A DNA stretch of 64,000 nt from NCBI GenBank assembly GCA_964457335.1, contig CAYWGD010000004.1, forward strand, positions 62,001 to 126,000. The letters are read 5' to 3'. The translations under genes and the position numbers were made by a program. Shown here in pieces: positions 58,827 to 64,000 of the stretch. The DNA comes from CAJBVW01 sp964457335 (lineage in GTDB: Bacteria; Myxococcota_A; UBA796; SXON01). Each line of letters begins with the position of its first letter. The stretch's first letter is position 1. The notes below the pieces were generated by a model, which saw nothing but the letters and a program-made list of their open reading frames with translations, made no database searches and was not told the origin of the DNA.

Positions 58827-59330
58827 ATGGCGAAGGACCCGGAGAAGCCCGCGGCGGACGAGCCCGCCGACGACACCCCCGGCCCGCTCGACCGCGCGGC
58901 CCAGGCCGCGGAGGAGCTCGCCGCGGAGGCCCGCGTCCGCGCCGCCCGCGCGGCGGCGGAGGCCACCGTGGAGGCCGCGGCTGCCGCGGCGTCGAAGGTC
59001 GCGCACGGGGTGCTCGACGGGCTCGAGACCCTCCTGTTCGGGAAGGTCGGCGCCGCCGAGGAGGCCGCCCGCGCCGAGGTCGGCGACCCGCTCGACCGCC
59101 TGCGGGCGAAGTACGCCGACAAGCCCGCCGGCACGCCCGACGCCACACCATCCGGCACGCCCACCGACGCGCCCGACGCGCCCGAGGCCGCGAAGCCCGC
59201 CCCCGAGCCCGCCCGCCCCCCGCGCGAGGACCCCGTCGCGCGCGCCCGCGCCGAGCTCGACGCGCTCAAGGCCGCCCGCGATCGGCGCGCCTCGGGCGAC
59301 GAGGGCCCGCCGATCAAGAAGACGTTGTAG
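58827..59330 (+). CDS. Ala/Pro-rich low-complexity protein
   Basis: A 167-residue protein without signal or membrane helix. After an acidic N-terminus (MAKDPEKPAADEPADDTPGP), residues ~22-75 form a long amphipathic Ala-rich helix (AAQAAEELAAEARVRAARAA). Residues ~95-140 are Pro/Ala/Thr-rich and probably disordered, and ~138-160 form another charged helix (PVARARAELDALKAARDRRA). No family recognised. The helix pattern resembles phasin-like or DNA-/membrane-associated stalk proteins only in composition. GGGAGG lies 4 nt before the ATG. Its upstream region carries the 52-bp palindromic array, so its expression may be unusually regulated. Confidence 0.65.
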   Translation: MAKDPEKPAADEPADDTPGPLDRAAQAAEELAAEARVRAARAAAEATVEAAAAAASKVAHGVLDGLETLLFGKVGAAEEAARAEVGDPLDRLRAKYADKPAGTPDATPSGTPTDAPDAPEAAKPAPEPARPPREDPVARARAELDALKAARDRRASGDEGPPIKKTL

Positions 59331-59406
59331 CGGCAGGCGACCGTACGGCGGCCGCCCCCCGGGCGGCCGGCTCGGGGGGACGGGCCGCCGGCAGGCGGCC
59401 CGTCCC

Positions 59407-59451
59407 GCCAGCCGAGCGCGGAGCGCGAGCCTGGAGGGCGCCGACGGCGCC
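59407..59451 (-). repeat. Dispersed palindromic element, partial copy 4 (inverted)
   Basis: Read on the minus strand, this is GGCGCCGTCGGCGCCCTCCA, GGCTCGCGCTCCGCGCTCGG and CTGGC, matching copy 3 at 58341. It is 76 bp past the stop of the Ala-rich gene. Additional palindromes (CGGCCGCC..GGGCGGCCGG) lie to its left. Confidence 0.6.
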
Positions 59452-59507
59452 GGGCCACGCCGCCGCCCGCGCGCACGTCCCCGCTCGGGGCCCGCCGCCG
59501 GGCCGCC

Positions 59508-61295
59508 CTACTGCCCCCGCTGCTGCTGCTGCCGGAGCCGCTCCGCCCGGACGCGCTCGCGCTCGGCGCGCCGCTCGGCCCGGATGCGCTCGCGCTCCTC
59601 GGGGGTGCGCGGGCCGGCCGAGTCGGGGTTCTTCGGCCCGCCGAGCGTGATGGCCTCGGGGGCCGGGCCCTCGCCACGGCACTCGGGGCCGACCACGTCG
59701 GGGATCATCCAGAGCCCCTCCTCGCGCGGGGCGCCGAACACGGCCTTGAGCGCGCGGTTGGCGATGCCCTTGCCGTCGTGCGGGAGGTACTCCTGGCGCA
59801 GGTGCAGGCTCGTGAAGCCGAGCTGGCGCAGCGCCACGGCGTCGGCGAGGAGCGTGCAGGGGTCGTACTCGCCGGCGGGCCCGCCGCCGGGGTTGCGGAA
59901 GAGCTCGGGCTCGTTGGGGAGCGCGTCCTGGAAGTACCTGAACAGGACGTGGTCCGGCATGACCTTCCACACGTCGGGGCGGTCCGGCGGCTCGAGCCAG
60001 CGGCGGACGCGCGCGATGCCGTCGAGCGGGAGCGGGATGGGGACCTGGCCGGCCGCGCGCAGGGCCACGAGTGAGGCGGGCTCCTCGAGCGTCCAGGCCT
60101 TGTCGACGCGGTGGCGCGAGGTCTCGCCGAGGGCGAGCACCGCGACGAGGCCCGCGAGCCACGCGCGCCCGCCGGGCAGCGCGGCCGCGGCCACGGCGAA
60201 CACGGGCACGACGAACGCGACGATGCGGCTCCAGCCGCGCACGACCTCGAAGGGGCCGGGGAGCGCGGCGAACGCGGCGGCCGGGCCCCAGGTGGCCTTC
60301 CCGGCGACGAGCGGCGCGGGGCCGGCGGCGACCCAGTAGAGGAAGAGGCCGATCGCGAGCGGCCAGAGCACGGCCCGCGACCGCGTGACCGCCAGCCCGG
60401 CGGCCGCGAGGGTGACGAAGCCGGCGAAGGGGGCGATCTCGTAGCCGGGGAGCTCGCGGAGCAGGTTCTCGGTCCACCCGACCAGCACGGCGAGCGCGAC
60501 GGAGGGCGTCTCGAAGCGCGTGGTCTCCGTGCCGACGTAGGGGTGCGCTTGCAAGGCCCACAAGAGCGGCGCGGCGGCGGCCACGGCCCCGAGCGCGACC
60601 CCGACGAGCCCGAGCGCGGCGCGCCTGCGGTTCGGGGCGATCGAGAGCGCCCACAACGCCACGAGCGGCTCGGCGACGGCGAAGAACACGGTCGCGTAGC
60701 CGCCCGACCAGACGACCGGCACGACCGAGAGGATCGCGCCGATCCAGGCCCGGCCGCCGCGGCGCACGGCGCGGAACAGGAGCCCGCCGTGCAGGGCGTA
60801 GAGCGGGTAGTTCTGGGCCTCGGTCCGGCCGACCGCGGGCGAGAGGTGCACGAAGATCGAGGCGGCCGCGAGCGCCATCGCGAGGCCGGCACCCCAGCCG
60901 CCGGGGTCCTTCTCCTCGCCGAGCCAGGCGCGTGCCCAGATCCACGCGCCGAGCGAGGCGCCGACGAGCACGACGAGGTGCCACACGTTCCAGGCGAGCG
61001 CGAAGCCGCGCGCGCCGCCGCCCGCGAGCGCGAAGAAGGGCCACATCACGAGCGTGGTGATGGGCTCGTACATGGCGCCGGTGACCTCCTCGGGGTGGAG
61101 CGGGTGCTCCGCGAGGAGGAAGGGGCCGTGGCGCGTGAGCCCTTCGAGCGCGGCGGCGAGGGCCGGCGCGTGCGTGGCCGCCTCGCTCTGGAAGTTCCCG
61201 AGGATGCGCGTGGCCGGCGCGGTCGCGACCGGGGCGAGCAGGAGCCCCGCCGCCACGACGAGCGCGGCGAGCCCCAGCCAGAAGCCGCGCGCCAC
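59508..61295 (-). CDS. Polytopic membrane protein, GT-C-like, with charged C-terminal tail
   Basis: A 595-residue protein with about twelve hydrophobic helices between residues 5 and ~390 (for example GFWLGLAALVVAAGLLLAPV and GASLGAWIWARAWL), then a soluble domain and a highly charged coil (~565-595, RIRAERRAERERVRAERL, then QQQQ). The first external loop (~35-75, GNFQSEAATHAPALAAALEG) is in the position of GT-C acceptor loops, but no sure catalytic motif is seen. It is similar in layout to the 11066 protein. The GTG start lies 1 bp after the stop of the upstream DUF606-like gene, so the two are coupled. Confidence 0.65.
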   Translation of the reverse strand: MARGFWLGLAALVVAAGLLLAPVATAPATRILGNFQSEAATHAPALAAALEGLTRHGPFLLAEHPLHPEEVTGAMYEPITTLVMWPFFALAGGGARGFALAWNVWHLVVLVGASLGAWIWARAWLGEEKDPGGWGAGLAMALAAASIFVHLSPAVGRTEAQNYPLYALHGGLLFRAVRRGGRAWIGAILSVVPVVWSGGYATVFFAVAEPLVALWALSIAPNRRRAALGLVGVALGAVAAAAPLLWALQAHPYVGTETTRFETPSVALAVLVGWTENLLRELPGYEIAPFAGFVTLAAAGLAVTRSRAVLWPLAIGLFLYWVAAGPAPLVAGKATWGPAAAFAALPGPFEVVRGWSRIVAFVVPVFAVAAAALPGGRAWLAGLVAVLALGETSRHRVDKAWTLEEPASLVALRAAGQVPIPLPLDGIARVRRWLEPPDRPDVWKVMPDHVLFRYFQDALPNEPELFRNPGGGPAGEYDPCTLLADAVALRQLGFTSLHLRQEYLPHDGKGIANRALKAVFGAPREEGLWMIPDVVGPECRGEGPAPEAITLGGPKNPDSAGPRTPEERERIRAERRAERERVRAERLRQQQQRGQ

Positions 61296-61296
61296 C

Positions 61297-61719
61297 CTAA
61301 CCCCGCACGACGAGCACGGCGCCGGCCGCGAGGAGCGCGATGCCGACGGCGCGCCCGGGGCTCACGGCGCGCAGCTCGGAGCCGAGGAGCCCGTAGTGGT
61401 CCATGGCCGCGCTCACGATGAGCTGCACGGCCACGCTGACGGCCGTGAAGCCCGCGACGCCCACGAGCCCGACCGCGCGGTTGGCGAGGATGACCAGCAT
61501 GCTCCCGATGATACCGCCGAGGAAGGACCACCACGGCGCGCGGGCCACGCCGACCAGCCAGTCGCGACCCAGGAAGGGGAGCACGCACAGCGCGAGGAAC
61601 ACGGCGCCGCTCGCGTGCACGCTCGCCGAGGCGGGCACCGCGCCGATGCTGCGCCCGAGCATCTCGTTCATCTTGATCGTGAGCGGGAGGAGGAACCCGA
61701 ACACCAGCGCGTAGACCAC
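61297..61719 (-). CDS. DUF606 (YdcZ)-like small DMT-superfamily membrane protein
   Basis: A 140-residue membrane protein with five predicted helices. The opening VVYALVFGFLLPLTIKMNEM and LGRSIGAVPASASVHASGAV follow the DUF606 pattern, with helix 1 then N-x-x-L-G and V/S-rich helix 2. WWSFLGGIIGSMLVILANRA and VGIALLAAGAVLVV are the later family helices. DUF606 proteins are half-size relatives of drug/metabolite transporters with unknown substrates. The GTG start is chosen because GGAG lies 5 nt upstream and longer readings add a non-homologous Pro/Gly-rich stretch. It is upstream of, and coupled to, the GT-C-like gene. Confidence 0.8.
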   Translation of the reverse strand: MVYALVFGFLLPLTIKMNEMLGRSIGAVPASASVHASGAVFLALCVLPFLGRDWLVGVARAPWWSFLGGIIGSMLVILANRAVGLVGVAGFTAVSVAVQLIVSAAMDHYGLLGSELRAVSPGRAVGIALLAAGAVLVVRG

Positions 61720-61837
61720 GGCGACTCCGACCCGCGGCCCGTAGCCCGTCGCGCGCGCGCCCGCGACGCATGGGGGGACGAGGAGCGGCAGGGGGGTGCC
61801 AGCCCGCGCCCCGGGGAAGCACCACGTCCCTGCCGCC

Positions 61838-61899
61838 GGGGAGCCATCGCTCCCCGCGTGGTGGTCCGGACCCGGCCGCCCGCCGGGTTTCCGGACCAC
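61838..61899. terminator. Two GC hairpins after the acidic lipoprotein
   Basis: GGGGAGC-CATC-GCTCCCC (61838-61855) and GTGGTCCGGA..TCCGGACCAC (61861-61899, with two extra bases in one arm) lie within 80 bp of the stop of the minus-strand acidic lipoprotein. No T-tract follows on the minus strand. They are possible transcription-end or mRNA-stability structures. Confidence 0.4.
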
Positions 61900-61916
61900 C
61901 CCACCGTCGTGAACCG

Positions 61917-62630
61917 CTAGCCGCAGTCGGTCTCGGGCGCGCCCTCGGCCACGTCACGGTCCTCACCGCAGGGCTCCTCCTCCTCGGGGGGCGGCTCGGC
62001 GCCGTCGCCGCGGGACATCACGACCGCGAGCACCATCTCGCAGCCCTCGAAGGAGAGCTCGAGGCGGCCATCGGCGTGCTCCGCGTCGAGGATGCGGGCC
62101 TCGAGGGAGGCGTAGGTCTCGACCGGGCGGGGCTCCTCGTCCCCGCAGTCCTCGTCCTCGCGCGGAGGCTCGCGATCCTCGCCCTCGCTCACGTCCTCGT
62201 CGGAGGTGAGCGCGCCGTCGACGTCGTCGGTGCCGCCGTCGTCGGGGCGCTCGCCGCCGTCGGGGTCGACCTCCTCGCCGTAGTCGACGTCGACGCAGTC
62301 GTCCTCGGTCTCGTAGACGATGCCCTCGGCGCCGCCCTCCAGCGAGAGCGAGCCGGGCGCCATCTCGCCGCGGAGGATCCAGCCGCCGAGGTCGAGCACG
62401 ACCTCCTCCTCGCCCACGCGCAGGTCGGCGGGGATGACCTCGCCGACCAGCTCGCCGCGGGGCACGCCCGGGCAGCTCAGGGCGACCACGTCCTCGACGA
62501 GGACCTCGTAGGCGCCCGCTTCGAGCAGGGGGCGCGGCGGCCGCTGGTCGTGGGTGGGCGGGGTGAGGATCACGTCGGGACAAGCGGCCAGGAACAGGAA
62601 GGCGAGCACGGACACGTGGCGGGGGGCCAT
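61917..62630 (-). CDS. Very acidic lipoprotein of unknown function
   Basis: A 237-residue lipoprotein. Signal MAPRHVSVLAFLFLAAC has lipobox LAAC with Pro at +2. Two beta-rich segments (~38-105, VLVEDVVALSCPGVPRGELV; ~170-210, SLEARILDAEHADGRLELSF) are separated by a low-complexity Asp/Glu/Gly stretch (~112-165). Cys residues (SCPG, DDCVD, EDCGD, EGCEM, EPCGE, TDCG) are spread through it. The acid-rich linker may bind Ca or simply keep the chain extended. No family recognised. GGAGA lies 5 nt before the ATG; a sigma-54-like sequence lies ~30 nt upstream. Confidence 0.7.
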   Translation of the reverse strand: MAPRHVSVLAFLFLAACPDVILTPPTHDQRPPRPLLEAGAYEVLVEDVVALSCPGVPRGELVGEVIPADLRVGEEEVVLDLGGWILRGEMAPGSLSLEGGAEGIVYETEDDCVDVDYGEEVDPDGGERPDDGGTDDVDGALTSDEDVSEGEDREPPREDEDCGDEEPRPVETYASLEARILDAEHADGRLELSFEGCEMVLAVVMSRGDGAEPPPEEEEPCGEDRDVAEGAPETDCG

Positions 62631-62660
62631 GGATTTCTCCGGGTTGCGTGTGTACTTTCT

Positions 62661-62676
62661 TCAAGCCGTGTGCCAA
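62661..62676 (-). promoter_or_regulatory. Possible sigma-54-type promoter
   Basis: Read on the minus strand, TTGGCACACGGCTTGA fits the -24/-12 form TTGGCAC-N5-TTGC except for A in place of the final C. It lies ~31 nt before the acidic-lipoprotein start, in a clearly AT-richer gap. The mismatch at -12 lowers confidence, and no enhancer-binding regulator is seen nearby. Confidence 0.3.
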
Positions 62677-62729
62677 CCGTGTAAGTGCCTGTACTTCTTA
62701 CTTTCCTCTGTGGATCGGGCTGAGATGCC

Positions 62730-62758
62730 CTGACATGGGCGCCGCGGGGCTTGATAGT
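62730..62758 (+). promoter_or_regulatory. Sigma-70-type promoter for the coiled-coil gene
   Basis: CTGACA (62730-62735), a 17-bp spacer and GATAGT (62753-62758) form the best -35/-10 pair in the window, 22 nt before the ATG. AAGGAG (62769-62774) is the ribosome-binding site. Confidence 0.6.
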
Positions 62759-62780
62759 CTCGGCGTGCAAGGAGCCGAAC

Positions 62781-63707
62781 ATGGACGAAGTCGAGGGGCA
62801 GGAGCAGGCCGGCAGCGGGCGGCTCGGCGGGTGCCTGATGCAGGTGGTGAGCCATGGCGCGGCGCTCGTGTTGGGCGCGGTGCTCGGAGTTGGTGGGGCG
62901 CGCGTCGCCGAGTACTACGCGGATCCGGAGATCCTCTCCCGGCCCGAGGGCGAGCTGACGCGGGCCGAGCTCATCGCGAAGCTGGACGCGAGCGAGGCCG
63001 CCTACGCGCAGCTGCTCGCCGAGAACGCCACCAAGCAGGAGGCCGCGCAGAACGAGATCACGGTCGCCACCAAGAAGGTGACGGACCTCGAGACGCAGGT
63101 GTCCGCGAAGCAGGACGAGATCAAGGTGCTCGAGCTGAAGGCCAAGAAGAGCGCTGGCAAGAGCTACGCGCTCAAGAAGGAGCTCGAGGCCAAGGTCGCG
63201 GAGCTCGAGACGTTGCAGGCCCAGCTGACCACCGCGCTCGCCGAGAAGGCGCAGCTCGAGGCCGACCTCACCGTGTCCCGCGAGGAGACGCGCACGGCCC
63301 GCGAGGAGACCCAGGTCGCCCGCGACGAGACGGTGGACGCGCGCTGGGAGGGGTTCGTGTCGGAGGCGGTCGTGTCCATCTGCGAGAAGGGCAACCGCAA
63401 CAAGCTCGCCCGCTGCAAGGAGGAGGTGCGCACCGCCTTCAGCAGCCAGCGCGCCGCGAAGTTCAAGCAGTGCGTGGGCTCGCGCCAGGCGGCGCCGCGG
63501 CTCGTGAAGGCGGACGCGAAGGCCAAGGACCCCGAGCTCCCGCGCTGGTCGGAGTGGGTCGACGAGGACTCGAACTTCACGAAGAACAAGTGGTACGTCA
63601 CCTTCTGCGACCCGACGCTGCCCGAGGCCACCCTCGGGGAGAACACGAGCGCGCCCAGCGCCCCGAGCGTGCCCGGCGTGCCGGCCGAGGATCTCGACGA
63701 GCTGTAG
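62781..63707 (+). CDS. Single-pass membrane protein with long coiled coil
   Basis: A 308-residue protein. After ~18 polar residues a single hydrophobic segment (~24-40, VVSHGAALVLGAVLGVGG) acts as signal anchor. Residues ~65-195 are a continuous coiled coil with heptad Leu/Ala (ELTRAELIAKLDASEAAYAQ, LETQVSAKQDEIKVLELKAK). A folded Cys-containing domain follows (~205-280, AVVSICEKGNRNKLARCKEE, FKQCVGSR, WYVTFCDP) and a Ser/Pro tail. No family recognised; the plan suits a periplasmic spacer or envelope-structure protein. The ATG at 62781 is chosen for AAGGAG 7 nt upstream. Copy 4 of the 3' hairpin element follows. Confidence 0.75.
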   Translation: MDEVEGQEQAGSGRLGGCLMQVVSHGAALVLGAVLGVGGARVAEYYADPEILSRPEGELTRAELIAKLDASEAAYAQLLAENATKQEAAQNEITVATKKVTDLETQVSAKQDEIKVLELKAKKSAGKSYALKKELEAKVAELETLQAQLTTALAEKAQLEADLTVSREETRTAREETQVARDETVDARWEGFVSEAVVSICEKGNRNKLARCKEEVRTAFSSQRAAKFKQCVGSRQAAPRLVKADAKAKDPELPRWSEWVDEDSNFTKNKWYVTFCDPTLPEATLGENTSAPSAPSVPGVPAEDLDEL

Positions 63708-63712
63708 GTCGT

Positions 63713-63750
63713 CCTCTTGGGGCGGGGGGTTCCCCCCCGCAACGCCCCCC
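63713..63750 (+). repeat. 3'-gene hairpin element, copy 4
   Basis: CCTCTTGGGGCGGGGGG, TTC and CCCCCCGCAACGCCCCCC, beginning 6 bp after the coiled-coil gene's stop and in its sense. It lacks the GGATC of copies 1 and 3 but keeps the hairpin and the GCAACG tail. Confidence 0.75.
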
Positions 63751-63751
63751 G

Positions 63752-63772
63752 GCGGCCGCGATCAGCGGCCGC
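63752..63772. other. Perfect 8-bp-arm hairpin between convergent genes
   Basis: GCGGCCGC-GATCA-GCGGCCGC directly follows the fourth 3' hairpin element and precedes the end of the minus-strand gene fragment, so it may serve as a shared transcription stop. Confidence 0.5.
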
Positions 63773-63808
63773 GCCGCGGCGGGGCGCTCCCCGCCGCGCG
63801 CCCCGGGT

Positions 63809-64000
63809 TCACCCGGGCGCGGCGGCGGGCGCCTCCCGCAGCGGCTCCAGGCTCCTGCGCGCGAGCGCGTCGGCGCGCCGCACGAGATCCTCCGCGTCGG
63901 ACCGGAGCACGGAGAGCCGCCCGATGCGGCCCTCGCCCCCGATGTCCCCGGCGGTGCGGGCCAGCTGCCGCGCCGCGACGCCGACCTTCAGCGCCGCGCT
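63809..64000 (-). CDS. C-terminal fragment of a helical protein, cut by the window edge
   Basis: The last 63 residues and TGA stop of a gene that starts outside the window. The readable end, ALKVGVAARQLARTAGDIGG then LSVLRSDAEDLVRRADALAR and RSLEPLREAPAAAPG, is helical and Arg/Ala-rich, with codon use like its neighbours (G/C at most third positions). No family can be assigned from this piece. It converges on the coiled-coil gene. Confidence 0.6.
   Translation of the reverse strand, partial: SAALKVGVAARQLARTAGDIGGEGRIGRLSVLRSDAEDLVRRADALARRSLEPLREAPAAAPG

Overview
The window is about 70-75% GC by eye, densely packed, and carries 48 protein genes that I can support. No rRNA, tRNA, CRISPR array, insertion sequence or integrase was seen. 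The gene content points to a Myxococcota (myxobacterium-like) chromosome, probably an uncultured or environmental lineage. One protein ends in a MYXO-CTERM-like sorting tail (54070..55461). One carries MopE-type Cys/Asp metal-binding repeats (51965..54070). Twenty of the 48 products have a lipoprotein signal, many followed by acidic Asp/Thr/Gly-rich linkers such as the GDT repeat at 8549..8611. Paired DUF1549/DUF1501 genes occur twice.

Layout. 1-5.6 kb: an exported two-repeat protein, a DUF2383 ferritin-like protein, a shortened class I aldolase-like protein, a free-standing condensation-domain protein divergent from a Coq4-like protein, and a formyltransferase-like protein lacking the catalytic motif. 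5.6-13.6 kb: an RND/MMPL exporter, a beta-propeller lipoprotein, a clan GH-A glycosidase-like protein overlapping a polytopic membrane protein, and two small tandem lipoproteins. 13.6-17.5 kb (minus) and 26.0-30.0 kb (plus): two versions of one operon with a DUF1549-like haem-binding lipoprotein, a Tat-exported DUF1501 protein, a one-haem mini-cytochrome lipoprotein and a variable partner. Between them lie an arylsulfotransferase-like lipoprotein, an intergenic array of inverted repeats, a three-gene KaiC-like ATPase/hybrid histidine kinase operon and a J-domain membrane protein.

32.2-39.2 kb (minus) is the most unusual block. Three genes overlap by 4 bp each: a DUF4062 protein with an apparently inactive STAND-like region, a MoxR-type AAA+ ATPase, and a 1595-residue polytopic membrane protein. 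The large protein has a vWA-like region, an internal TIR domain with a candidate catalytic Glu, and C-terminal Ig-like domains. The arrangement resembles NTP-dependent conflict (defence or regulated cell death) systems, with an effector built into the membrane. Function is inferred from domains only.

39.3-64 kb: a large DUF3857/transglutaminase/TPR protein, more surface lipoproteins, a tail-collar protein without phage context, a 1306-residue Ig/PKD-like repeat adhesin-like lipoprotein, TrmJ, MopE-like and beta-helix surface proteins, a PQQ-type sugar dehydrogenase, a metallophosphoesterase, an Ala-rich protein downstream of a 52-bp palindromic tandem array, two inner-membrane proteins and a coiled-coil protein. 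A C-terminal gene fragment closes the window.

Non-coding DNA holds several dispersed elements. Four copies of a hairpin element lie just 3' of stop codons and in the sense of the gene. There are also copies of a ~130-bp palindromic element, a 42-bp spaced inverted-repeat array and the 52-bp tandem array. Many genes overlap by ATGA, GTGA or TGATG, which indicates translational coupling. Several unlinked genes have a short AT-rich -10-like box 10-30 nt before the start.
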